A stretch of DNA of 64,000 nt. Source: Monodelphis domestica. Lineage: Eukaryota > Chordata > Mammalia > Didelphimorphia > Didelphidae. The notes beneath the pieces are model-generated. The model was not told the DNA's origin. It saw nothing but the letters and a program-made list of their open reading frames with translations, and made no database searches. Positions 23,280-33,203 of the stretch are shown here, one piece after another (position 1 is the first letter of the stretch; each line of letters opens with the position of its first letter). The translations under genes and the position numbers were made by a program. The stretch spans positions 422,423,207 to 422,487,206 of the forward strand of contig NC_077228.1 in the NCBI RefSeq assembly GCF_027887165.1, in the 5' to 3' direction.

Positions 23280-23560
23280 AGCAAAATTTTTTGAATCTGC
23301 CTCCATGACTTTTTCATGCTTTTCTCCCTTGCCTTCTCCCAAGTTTTATCCAGTGGAATTTTCCCCATCCTTCAAAGCCCAGATCCAATACCACCTACAT
23401 GCAGTCTTCCCTGAAAATACCTAACAAAAAAACCATTTCCCCCCACTCTAATCTATCATAGCATTTTATTTATATATCTGCTATCCCAAATACCTCTCAA
23501 CCAAGATGCAGTGTACACACCTATGATGTGTATTGGCTTTGTGATCCAGAGTAAGTGTAA
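23280..23560. repeat. L2/L3-like LINE fragment
   Basis: The phrase CCTTCAAAGCCCAGATCCAA, with ACCACCTACATGCAGTCTTCCC next to it, is the hallmark phrase of an ancient L2/L3 LINE. Orientation is not certain. No reading frame remains. Confidence 0.5.
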
Positions 23561-24119
23561 TTACTATTTTATTGCCTCCAGGCAGCTAAGCCTAAAAATT
23601 GTAGAGTAGGTGCTAGATAGCATTGGTAGAGGGAATTTTCTGGTCAGTAATAAATAATAATCACACATAAAAGGTATCCAGAAAGTCTGAAAAAGAAAAG
23701 TTTAACAGTCAAAATGGTTAGGAACTATTGGCTTAGAATAGCTATGAGACTTGGAGACTGAATATGAAACCTAACTGATGTGGGCTGATAGTGGACAATA
23801 AGGAACAGTAATAGGAATGGGACCCTCATACTCTGAAATCTTGCATTTCTCACTAGTTAGCCCTAGTTAAGCATCAATTGTAAAACCTGTAGTTTCCTCA
23901 TTAGTCAAGCATGAATTGCAGATTGTTCAATTATCCATTCTGTGTACTAGATCTGTAGCATTCTATACTAGGCATCAACTTTGTACTTTCTCTGTTTTAT
24001 TTATTGCTTATATTGTTCTTAAAAATAATTAGTTATATAAAATGGTCCTCTAATATGTACCACATCTTCTTCCCATGTTCCCGCACTGGAAGAGCAATAA
24101 GACTTCTTCCTGACAAAAG
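23561..24119. other. Unassigned stretch
   Basis: A partial local duplication is visible: CACTAGTTAGCCCTAGTTAAGCATCAATTG near 23852 resembles CATTAGTCAAGCATGAATTG near 23898. Otherwise no gene or known repeat. Confidence 0.3.
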
Positions 24120-24464
24120 ATGACAAGGTGCACAATGGAAGAACATGGAACCTGTTCACTAGGAACTCTGGCGTTCCAGAAGAATTTCCCAATCTTGCAT
24201 ATGCTCCTTATTCCCTATGGCAACAAACCTCAAAACATACCTTCATCTGAGTTTGGAAAGGGAGATGCTAAGCTACCAGACCCCAATAAATATGACAAGC
24301 CCTATCCATGGGGTATGGAAGCTCAATTCTTCCGAGGAAGCTGCCACCCTATGGTGGAGCTGCTATTCCATGCTATCAACTCCAAAGAGGCTACTCTACT
24401 AGCCCCTGGGTTTTTCCACGGGCCCAAAGGTTTATATCAAGAAAACCACTGCTACATGAAATAA
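24120..24464 (+). CDS. Open reading frame of 114 codons, unknown
   Basis: An ATG-started frame of 114 residues, closed by TAA at 24462-24464. The AATAAA at 24460-24465 overlaps the stop. The middle is rich in Pro, Tyr, Lys and Asp (GKGDAKLPDPNKYDKPYPWG); no domain, signal peptide or membrane segment stands out. Another frame (24308-24604) overlaps on the same strand. The composition is less AT-biased than the flanks, so it could be a fragment of a retrocopy or an old exon, or chance. The TGA two codons upstream rules out a longer upstream frame without splicing. I do not recognise a family and make no functional claim. Confidence 0.2.
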   Translation: MTRCTMEEHGTCSLGTLAFQKNFPILHMLLIPYGNKPQNIPSSEFGKGDAKLPDPNKYDKPYPWGMEAQFFRGSCHPMVELLFHAINSKEATLLAPGFFHGPKGLYQENHCYMK

Positions 24465-25180
24465 AATTCTTTTTTTTTTCCTTCTGTACTGAACAGAGTT
24501 TGTGCCTCCCATTCTTGGGGGAGACCCTGTTACAAACATGGGTGTGCTTCTCCTACATCATAACCTCTCTGATTCTCAGTTTCCTTAATGGAAAATGGAG
24601 ATAATAAGACCTGCAATTCCTATTCCATAGACTTGTTATGAGGCTCAAATAAATTACTGCTTTTTAAAATACTGTGTAAAATGCATGGAGAAGCCTGATG
24701 GGACCCTCATCCAGAAGCAAGACTTCTCTAAACTGATGAAATCATGGGCCTTGTCCAAAATCCAAAATCCTATCCATTTAACACATTTTGATTTAATTTT
24801 GTGTTTTTGGAGTTCTTTGTTCTCCCATGTTATTACCTCTGATAGAACATGACGTCCTAAAAAAATTTTAAGCATAGCAGTGTATTTCAAATATTGCCTA
24901 CTATTGAGCAATCTAAGGGACTTACTTGTTTTGCTTTTGATTTCCCCCACACCTTCTCTTATCCCCATCCAAAAGAATCTACCAGGGAAGATTTCAGCTA
25001 AGTCTTTATAAAGGATCTAGTTGTGTGGGAAGTGAGACTGGATTAGGTCACCTCTCCATTTTATGCTTGACTTAGCTGAACTGATTGACAATGTAATTCA
25101 AAATCACTGGATTGTTGCTAGGGTTCCACTTTAGTTTTTGCTCAAGAAATCTGGTCTTTAATGTTATCTCATATCATCAA
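24465..25180. other. Unassigned stretch
   Basis: There is a T-run at 24470-24480 and possible worn MIR words near 24580 (TCCTTAATGGAAAATGGAGA). No gene seen. The 104-aa minus-strand ORF (24654-24968) has no recognisable domain. Confidence 0.35.
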
Positions 25181-25184
25181 GGTC

Positions 25185-25345
25185 ATCATCATAATCATCA
25201 TCATCATCAAGCAAGCATTTATTAAGTGCCTATTATCTTTTAGTTCATAGGAATATAGACTCAAAAATGAAATAATTGCTTCTTTACAAGAACTTACATG
25301 GAGAGAAGAAAATCAGAAGTAGAGAGAAAAGCAAATATATGACAG
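25185..25345 (-). repeat. (ATC)n run and L3/MIR3-like fragment
   Basis: A short CATCAT repeat (25185-25208) leads into GCAAGCATTTATTAAGTGCC, the antisense start of an ancient repeat. The remainder degrades into TCTTTACAAGAACTTACATGG. Confidence 0.5.
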
Positions 25346-25454
25346 TAAAATAGGGTACATGGGACACCAAGTGGGTATTTCATCTGATAACTGAGATGCT
25401 ATAATAACAATAGCAATCTACATTTCTTGTGTACTTCTTTCTTTAAACCTTTAT

Positions 25455-25712
25455 GATGGGAGGCAGCTAGGTGGCTCAGTAGATTGAGAGCCAGGCTTAG
25501 GGAGACAAGGTCCTTATTTCAAATTTGGCTTCAGATTCTTCCTAGTTGTGTTACCTTGGGCAAGTCACACACCCTATTGCCTATTCCTTATCAATCTTCT
25601 TCCTTATAAAAATAATTTAAATGAAACAATATGGTATAGTAGGAGCACCAATTACCTAAAATATACACAGTATTGATTCCAAGATGGAAAGTAAGGGTTT
25701 GAAAAAAAATAA
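25455..25712 (+). mobile_element. Marsupial SINE with replaced centre
   Basis: The head GGCAGCTAGGTGGCTCAGTAG and centre CTTGGGCAAGTCACACACCC are intact. The usual TTCTGCCTTGGAACCAATA phrase is missing. In its place is a tract (25611-25669) with a near-copy at 26207-26262. The SINE then resumes at ATACACAGTATTGATTCC and ends in an A-rich tail. Confidence 0.85.
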
Positions 25713-26200
25713 ACAAACCCTACTTGATGTCACTTTATTATCTTACAAGAGAGTATAAGTTTCTTTTTTTCCTACCTAATAGCTTTACATCTAAGTCAAG
25801 AGGTTTCTATTTTCCCTCTGAAGAGAATGAACAATCTTCTATGCATATGTGAGCCCCTTGCTACCATGCAGCTTCAAATGTTTGGACTGGTAATCACTCC
25901 TAGTTTAGAACACAGCAGTAGTAATCTCTCTGCTCCTGACATGAACCTTTTGATGTCCTTACTCTCAAGGATTAAAAAAAAAAGGCAAATGGAACAAACA
26001 CAGACCTGAATATACCTAGTTGTCCCAAAACTTACCGTATCTCATCTTCTTCCCAAGGCTTCATCCTGTCCTGAATACACTTGTGTACTCTCATGTTTTC
26101 CCCATGATAGAAAAGAGAAAAAAGCATGACAAACATCTTAAAAAGCCTTAGTATTTCTCTTTTTTTTTACCCAAACTATCATCACCCTAGGCTTTAGGAC

Positions 26201-26265
26201 AAATAATAATTTAAGGTAGATAATATGGTATAGTAGGAACACCAGTTACCTAAAATATACACAAA
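26201..26265. repeat. Second copy of the tract in the 25.6 kb SINE
   Basis: AATATGGTATAGTAGGA, then ACACCAGTTACC, then TAAAATATACACA repeats the SINE insert in direct orientation, about 0.6 kb downstream. Over 59 bases I count about 7 mismatches. Outside the tract the two sites differ. Confidence 0.85.
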
Positions 26266-27064
26266 GTAAATACACAGTAATTTCCATGGGAGAGGGTACT
26301 AGTAATTGAGGATATAGATGGCACTTAGGTAGATAAGAGGTAGCCCTTGAGTTGAGCTTTGAAAAAATCTAATGATTTTTGCTTTTGTTTTACTGTTTTC
26401 AAATAACAAAAATCTAATTTCTCTCCCTCTCACCTACCCTTCCTCCATCCAATAAAACTTATTGAGGCAAATTCAAGCAGCCTCTATTAAGGATCCAGTT
26501 TTGAGTATAGGAGTGGGAGAGGAAAGGAGTTTGAATCTTGGAAGAGTAGAGAGGGAATCATTTTGGAAAAAGTACATATTTACTTAAATCACAAAAACAA
26601 CTTTATATATATAAATATAAATATATATATAAAGGGAATCAATAAAATAGTGTTTCTGTGGAAACTGCTTTTGTTTGGCAGGGGGTTAGTAATAATGTAT
26701 TAACAATATTATTTTTTCATTGATATATTTCTATGAGTAGAAAACTCAAGAAAGACTCTCTCACATACCTGGGGGGAGCATGGGTGACAGTGTAAGAGCT
26801 TTGAATTACTGAATTGAAAGAAAAATCCACAAATCAATGACAAATTATCATTTATTTTGCATGTGTTTTGATACTTATATTTGCTTAGTCTTTTATAATA
26901 AAACTGACTTTCTCATTTAGAAAATGCTATTTTAGTAGGTACCAAAGAATTGGCTATTTAACCCATAATGCCACTATAATTAATTTTATTTTTTCCTTTT
27001 TTTGCATTAAAGTTTTTTTTCAAACATTCCTTTTGTCTTCCTTCCATTTCTATTCCCAATTAAA
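26266..27064. other. Unassigned AT-rich stretch
   Basis: No gene is visible. A short palindromic TA run lies at about 26600-26630. Confidence 0.35.
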
Positions 27065-27113
27065 CAGGAAGGAAGGAAGGAAGGAAGGAAGGAAGGAAGG
27101 AAGGAAGAAAGAA

Positions 27114-27167
<54 letters not shown>

Positions 27168-27221
27168 AAGAAAGAGAGAGAGAGAAAGAAAGAAAGAAGA
27201 AAGAAAGAAAGAGAGAGAGAG

Positions 27222-27252
<31 letters not shown>

Positions 27253-27518
27253 AAGAAAGAAAGAAGGAGAAGAAAGAAAGAAAGAAAAGAAAGAAAGAAA
27301 GAGAGAAAGAAAGAAAGAAAGAGAGAAAGAAAGAAAGAAAGAGAGAAAAGAGAAAGAAAGAAAGAAAGAGAGAAAGAAAGAAAGAGAGAGAGAGAAAGAA
27401 AGAAAGAGAGAAAGAGAAAGAAAGAAAGAAAGAAAGGAGAAAGAAAGAAAGAGAGAGAGAGAAAGAAAGAAAGAGAGAAAAGAAAGAAAGAGAGAAAGAA
27501 AGAAAGAAAGAGAAAGAG

Positions 27519-27559
<41 letters not shown>

Positions 27560-27569
27560 AAGAAAGAAA

Positions 27570-27626
<57 letters not shown>

Positions 27627-27769
27627 AGAAAGAGAAAGAGAGAAAGAAGAAAGAAAGAAAGAAAGAAAGAGAAGAGAGAGAGAAGAAGAAGAAAGAAAGA
27701 AAGGAAAGAAAAGAAAGAAAGAAAGAAAGAAAGAAGAGAGAAGAGAAAGAAAGAAGAGAAAGAAAGAAA

Positions 27770-27800
<31 letters not shown>

Positions 27801-27960
27801 AGAAAGAAAGAAAGAAAGAAGAAAGAGAGAAAGAGAAGAGAGAGAAAGAAAGAAAGAGAGAGAAAGAAGAGAAAGAGAGAGAAGAGAGAAAGAAAGAGAG
27901 AGAGAGAGAAAGAGAGAATGGGAGAGAAAGGGAGGGAAAGAGGAAAGAAGGAAGGGAGGA
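27065..27960. repeat. ~0.9 kb (GAAA/GAGA/GGAA)n simple repeat
   Basis: An almost pure purine strand: (GGAA)n at the left edge, then interrupted (GAAA)n and (GA)n, ending in GGGAGGGAAAG. The apparent 361-codon plus-strand ORF (Lys/Arg/Glu only) and the 305- and 314-codon minus-strand ORFs (Phe/Leu/Ser only) are products of the repeat, not genes. Real length may differ from the assembly. Confidence 0.97.
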
Positions 27961-28190
27961 ATTCCATTATTATTTTGTTTAGCTATTCCCCAGTTGATGA
28001 GCATTTCTTTATTTTAAAAATACTCCTTAACCCACAAAAAAAGACATTTTGGATTTTGATGATAAAAACTTCTATAAATATTTTTGTATTTGCAAACCTT
28101 TTTTTTCTCTTTCTTTGATCTCTTTCGGGTACAGGTCTAGTAATGGTATGCTAATGTTTCTGAATGAATTTGAACTTTAGAATGTCATGT
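27961..28190 (-). mobile_element. Antisense L1 3' fragment beside the GA tract
   Basis: AGCTATTCCCCAGTTGATGAGC, TATAAATATTTTTGTATTTG and TTTCGGGTACAGGTCTAGTA match the complement of the L1 3' end. In the L1 sense, the element is broken exactly where the pyrimidine strand of the repeat begins. Confidence 0.7.
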
Positions 28191-28479
28191 AGTGGACAAT
28201 GAACACAAATATACTTCCTATTACATTTTAATCCACTAAAAGGATTGTTTATGTATCTTTTTCCACTCAAGTCTACTCCTGCAAAGCTTTTAAACATTTT
28301 GGGTAGTTTTAAAACATTGAAGACCTGCCCTAAAAAAGAGTGTGATGTTGGCTGTGTGTACTCTCGGTGAGTGCCCCATGTGGCTATTGGGATTCTGCAC
28401 TAACAGTGTACAGAGGCTGTTGAACAACCTCAAATCGCATCAAGATTGTAACTTTATTCATTAGCCCACAAGAAAATGA

Positions 28480-28676
28480 AATAAAGTATTTGACCACCAG
28501 GTGGTGCCAGACACAAGCAACCACCCTCGTAGTTTTTTCAAGACCTTTCTGACATATATATGCATGTGGAGAAGGAAATGGCAAACCACTCCAGTATCTG
28601 CCAAGAAAACCACCCAAAAAGGGGGCCACGAGGACTCAAACGCGACTGAAAAATGACTAAGCAACAGCAACAACAT
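28480..28676 (+). mobile_element. Marsupial tRNA-derived SINE, 3' half, sense
   Basis: GGAGAAGGAAATGGCAAACC, ACTCCAGTATCTGCCAAG and GAGGACTCAAACGCGACTG are the 3' half of the second SINE type. The 5' half is missing or unrecognisable. Confidence 0.7.
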
Positions 28677-30260
28677 GCACAAAAGAGCCCCCCAGTACAA
28701 ATGCACAAACTTCTGATTGTGACTAAACCATACTCTTTTAAACTACCAAACAGGAAAGAAACCTTGCTGAGTGGGCTCTGAATTCTATCCTAGAGTTTAA
28801 TGTTTTTTTTTTTTTTTGTAATCATGTGAGTAGATTTTATTTTTGTTTTACATGTTTGGAGATCTGAAACAACTGTGTCTCTCAAAAAAAAAAAATCAGA
28901 GAAATCTCTTTGATTCCACTCCCACCTCACATCTATGTAAATTTCCTAGCTAGGTCTATAACCTCTATATCACACAATTGATTTTCTCTATCTGGCTTGT
29001 TTTAGGAAGAAAAAAAAGAAGTGGAAGAAAAAAAATCAAGCATCTTTATGTGAAGAAAAGTGAATCCATTTTCCCACTGGTTGTGGAAAGTGGGGAGCTA
29101 CTTAATATTAGCATCCAAGGCTCAACTTCAGGTCCTGGACTGTAATAGAGAAGGCAAAGAAGAAACCAGGAGATGCATCAAGGCTTTGATTGACTGCTGA
29201 CCTTCTCCCTCATTGCTGATATTTTCATAAATTACTCCAGCTTGCCACTCAGTTCAGATTTGCACCCAATTGGATGATCTGGTTTCCAGTTTTATTTCAA
29301 CCTTGTTACCATGATTCCCCATGTGGACTCCAGAATCAGCCAGTCAAAAGTCTCTTTCTGGTTGGCCCCTGGCAAGTTCTTAGTTTTAAACCAGAGATTT
29401 GTGCCTCTGCTCTCTAACCCAAAAGCAATGAATGCCAGGAACTCTCTCTTAAGGATTAAAAGAAGAGTAAATGGGGAGCTTTAGGAAACTGCTTGCCCAT
29501 GTACAGTTTTATCACTTCTCTAGTGTCTTATCGATCTTTTCCCCCTCACCAGGAACTTTTGATTAGAAGGAACAAGCGTGGTTTTCAAAACCTGAATTAA
29601 TATTTACCTCTCTTTAATTAAATTATCTTTACAGCTGGGCAGAAAATAGGATGGGAATTAGACCTGAAATTCCATTCATGTAGAGAACTCCCGGGTGAAA
29701 GAATTTCTTCTACTAATGGACATAGGTAGGTTCTCTGCAGCTTCTATATAATATTAGAGAGTTGCCTGGAGGACTGAAAAATTTTCTTGAAAAAGTGAAC
29801 CTAGTCTTTTAGGTTTGACATACTGTAAAACAAATGAATATTAAAGAAAAATACTTAAATAGTTTGCAGGGAACCTTTTGGGTGTGGGGAAAGGTGATTT
29901 TCCTAGAGTATTTTAATGATACTATAGCCTTGATAAAATGGTCAACACTATGCAGCAATGAGGCATCTGACAACATCCAGGAGGCATGGGTGGGTCACTA
30001 TCTAGTCTGTTGGCAGAAGTTTATACATATTAGATCACAAATCTATTGAATTATTTTTTTAAATGTAGGAATGTCTCATAATTACTACTTGACATGGGGA
30101 ATGATGATATGTTTTTTTCATAAACCATTTTACATGATGATTAATTTACCTTACTTAAATACTTCAATAATCACTAATTGTCTTGGTGTGAGTTCTCCTT
30201 CCAGAAACAGTGATTGCAGCCCCTTTTTCAGAACCTGTCATCAGAAAGTTTATTGCCTTT
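28677..30260. other. Unassigned stretch
   Basis: Homopolymer runs lie at 28802-28817 (T) and 28885-28896 (A). No known repeat, exon or RNA gene is recognisable. The longest ORFs are 70-86 codons and lack any motif. Confidence 0.35.
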
Positions 30261-30261
30261 C

Positions 30262-30360
30262 TAGGCAGTTATTTGACACAATGGATAGAACAATGAGCCT
30301 GAGTTCAAATGCAGTCTCAAACACTTGCTAGATGTATGAACCTGGGCAAATCTTAAAAAA
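30262..30360 (+). mobile_element. SINE fragment, sense
   Basis: TAGGCAGTTATTTGACACAATGG, TGAGCCTGAGTTCAAATGC and ATGAACCTGGGCAAATC are a diverged head-to-centre piece of the SINE. An A-rich run follows. Confidence 0.6.
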
Positions 30361-30427
30361 ACAAAAACAACAACAACAAAAACCCAGCAACAAACCTGCT
30401 TGGAAACCAAAAGAAGAATCACATAAC

Positions 30428-30528
30428 ATAGTAGAAAACATACTAGCGTTGAAATCATAGGACCTGAGTTCAAATCCTATGTCTGTCACTTGCTACTTAC
30501 ATTGCTTGAGTGAGTAATTAACTTCTTT
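30428..30528 (+). repeat. MIR-like fragment, sense
   Basis: AATCATAGGACCTGAGTTC, CTATGTCTGTCACTTGC is the MIR core order. Confidence 0.55.
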
Positions 30529-30534
30529 TGGGGT

Positions 30535-30782
30535 CCAGTTTGTTCAGTTATTTTAGTCATCTGACTTCCTGATTCCATTTTGGGATTTTCTTCTCAAAGA
30601 TACTGGAGTGATTTGCCATTTTCTTTTCCAGCTCATTTTACATATGAGGAAATGGAGGCAAACAGAATTAAATGATTTGCCCAGAGTCCTACAACTAGTA
30701 ACTGTCTGGGGCCAAATTTGATCTCAAGTCTGCCTGATTCCAGGCCCAGTACTCTATCCACTGTGCGATCTAGCTGCCTCAG
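30535..30782 (-). mobile_element. Marsupial tRNA-derived SINE, antisense
   Basis: TTGTTCAGTTATTTTAGTC to ACTGTGCGATCTAGCTGCC gives a nearly full antisense copy of the family seen at 2.65 and 3.9 kb. Confidence 0.8.
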
Positions 30783-30841
30783 GTTCCTCACCTGTCTAAG
30801 GAGAAGCTGTCATCTGAAGTCTGTTACACCCCTAAAAATCT

Positions 30842-30988
30842 ATAAACCTTGGTCTTAAACACTTCCTAGCTGTGTGATCCTGGGCAAGTCACTTAACCCC
30901 ATTGCCTAGGTCTTACCACTCTTCTGCCTTGGAACCAAAACACAGTATTGATTCTAAGACAAAAGGTAAGGGTTTAAAAAAAAAAGCC
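30842..30988 (+). mobile_element. Marsupial SINE, 3' two-thirds, sense
   Basis: ACACTTCCTAGCTGTGTGATC, TTCTGCCTTGGAACCAAAAC and ATTGATTCTAAGACAAAAGG are followed by an A-run. Confidence 0.8.
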
Positions 30989-31364
30989 ACGATCCTGCTC
31001 TTACAACAATGACCAATATAGAAATATGTTTTGCATGAAAATTAAAAAACAAGAAAAAAATAAACAGAATTTTACAAAAAAAAAATTTAGAAATCTATGA
31101 TCCTTTGAACCTACACAATAATTACAATAATCCAATTGAAAACAACACTGAAAGGTAATTGAATCTGGAACATTTTTGGTCCTGAAGAAAAGTTATATAC
31201 ACATCCCTGTTCTTGGTTGAGAGATAAGAATCCATCAGTACAGAATGTCTGATATATTTTCAGATCTGGCTATATTAAAAGGAGTTTTTACTCAACTGTT
31301 TCTCTCTGTTACAAAAGAAGGCTCAATGTGATGAAAGAGTATTGGTGGATATTACTGAATTTAA

Positions 31365-31395
<31 letters not shown>

Positions 31396-31552
31396 AACAA
31401 GAGGAAAAAAGCAAGTTAAAGGGTTAATTGCTCAAGCTTTCTAAAATCTAACCTAAGATACCTCTGTGCCATTTGAATAAAGTTATATGATAGGGGCTTT
31501 AAAACCAAAGCCAGGGGGTTTTCATAAGAGGTTGGTCTAGAAACTTAAGTGG
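30989..31552. other. Unassigned stretch with a (TA)n run
   Basis: A TATATATGTATATA run at about 31364-31396. Otherwise no gene or clear repeat. Confidence 0.35.
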
Positions 31553-31607
31553 AGATGTGCTCAGACTTGTGTACTTTGTCTCCAGCTTAACTTGGCACTT
31601 ACGCCTT
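31553..31607. repeat. Unknown repeat, copy 1
   Basis: GTGCTCAGACTTGTGTAC, TTTGTCTCCAGCTTAACTTG and GCACTTAC recur at 33150-33203 in the same orientation. I do not recognise the family. An AATAAAG lies upstream near 31477. Confidence 0.5.
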
Positions 31608-31673
31608 GATTGCAGAAGACTTTTCAAACATCACTGAAATGTTACTGAGTAATAAGCTTTTTGACTGTGTTAA

Positions 31674-31803
31674 AAGTCAGACTACCTATTTTGTGACCCT
31701 GGGCAATTTATTTAACCCCCATTGCCTAGCCCTTATTTCTCTTTTCCCTTGGAATCAATGCTCAGTATAGATTCTAAAGGGTTTAAAAAAAGTTAGACTA
31801 CCT
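31674..31803 (+). mobile_element. Short SINE fragment with target duplication
   Basis: The SINE 3' half (TGACCCTGGGCAATTTATTT, ATTGCCTAGCCC, TATAGATTCTAAAGGG) is flanked by AAGTCAGACTACCT (31674-31687) and AAGTTAGACTACCT (31790-31803), one mismatch in 14. So it inserted already 5'-truncated. Confidence 0.85.
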
Positions 31804-32289
31804 TTGAAAATTCATTTGTCTACATCTAGGAAACTTTTCCATAAGAAAGCTCTCTTCATTATAGCCTATATCCATTATATTTTAATGGATCTGTGATCTC
31901 ATAATAGATCCATGTCTTGCAGCTGTACAGATTATAGCCCATTTGATGCCCTCTCATTCTGTATGACATCTTGACCATGGCTTTCTTCCTGTCCTCCAAA
32001 TCAGGTATGATTAGAATTTTCTAATTTTCTTAATATTGAACAGATATCAATGGAGCATATGGGCAACCCATTGATTATATAATTTTGACAGTGTAGAAAA
32101 AAGAACTATGTCTTTTGAATAAAATGTTTCTGAGATCATATACATATATATAATACACATATATATATAATAGTATCTGGTGGGTAATTTGATTCTATTA
32201 GCCTCATAGCAGCCATAATTGAGATGATTATTTAGAGATGAAATCAATGAGACATGGTTGAAAATTCACAGAAGGTGGAAATAGTTAAT

Positions 32290-32387
32290 GTTAGGGGGGC
32301 TGCAGAAAAGTGTGCACATTAATAAACTTTGGGAACAGCTGTGAATTATTCCAATAATTCTAGAAAGTAATTTGAAATTATGCTAAA
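32290..32387 (+). mobile_element. Older L1 3' region, left of a nested L1
   Basis: Diverged L1 words CAGCTGTGAATTATTCC, AATAATTCTAGAAAGTAATTTG (compare CATTCTGGAGGGCAATTTGG) end at the target site and continue beyond the younger L1 at 33001 (GGGCCCAGAGATCCCATTAC). Confidence 0.6.
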
Positions 32388-33000
32388 AAGTGACTAAAAT
32401 ATTCATAGCTGAGTTCTTTGTAGTGGCAAAAAATTGGAAAATGAGGGGATGCCCTTCAATTGGGGAATGGCCAAACAGATTGTGGTATATGTTGGTGATG
32501 GAATACTATTGTGCTCAAAGGAATAATGAACTGGAGGAATTCCATGTGAACTGGGAACAACCTCTAGGAAGTGATGCAGAGCGAAAGGAGCAGAACCAGG
32601 AGAACATTGTACCCAGAGACTGATATACTGTGGTACAATCAAATGTGATGGACTTCTCCATTAGTGGCTATGCACTGAACAACCTGGAGGGATCTATGAG
32701 AAAGAACACTATTCACAATCAGAGTTTTTCCTCTGGGAGTAGAAACACAGAAGAATAACAATTGCTTAAATACATGGGTTGAGGGGATATGTTTGGGGAT
32801 ATAGACTCTAAATGATTATCCTAGTGCAAACATCAACAACATGGAAATAGGTTCTGATCAAGGACACATGTAATATCCAATGAAATTGAGTGTCTGCTAT
32901 GGTAGGGGTGGGGGGAGGGAAGGGAGGAATAGAATATGATTTTTGTAACCAAGGAATAATGTTTGAAATTGACCAAATAAAAAAAATTAAGTGACTAAAA
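32388..33000 (+). mobile_element. 5'-truncated L1 nested in an older L1, 12-bp target duplication
   Basis: The body 32400-32988 covers the last part of ORF2 (frame fragment at 32390-32623 with [20 protein letters not shown]) and the 3' UTR with an A-rich end. It is flanked by AAGTGACTAAAA at 32388-32399 and 32989-33000. The closest complete relative is the 63.4-64.0 kb end. Confidence 0.9.
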
Positions 33001-33060
33001 ATATAAATTTTGGGCCCAGAGATCCCATTACTAGGGGGTGTAAGGAAACTTTCTTTCAAG
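33001..33060 (+). mobile_element. Older L1 3' region, right of the nested L1
   Basis: TTTTGGGCCCAGAGATCCCA, TTACTAGGGG continues the host L1 text interrupted at 32387. After this it fades. Confidence 0.5.
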
Positions 33061-33149
33061 GGTCTTTTCACATGAAGCAATTTAGTACTAAAAAGGACAG
33101 AAAAAAGTATTTTTATGTAAAGGAAAAGAGGAACTGGAGTAGAAATTGT

Positions 33150-33203
33150 GCTCAGACTTCTGCACTTTGTCTCCAATTTAACCTAGCACTTACTAAATCA
33201 ATT
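33150..33203. repeat. Unknown repeat, copy 2
   Basis: GTGCTCAGACTTCTGCAC, TTTGTCTCCAATTTAACC and TAGCACTTAC match copy 1 at 31553-31607 with a handful of changes. The similarity is limited to about 55 bases. Confidence 0.5.

Noticed and set aside
24120..24464. Assigning the 114-codon ORF to a muscle or ciliary protein family from its Pro/Tyr motifs
   Set aside because: The resemblance was only a few residues and shifted between frames; not enough to name a family.
27033..28118. 361-codon plus-strand ORF and 305/314-codon minus-strand ORFs
   Set aside because: All are translations of the GA/CT simple repeat; only Lys/Arg/Glu or Phe/Leu/Ser occur.
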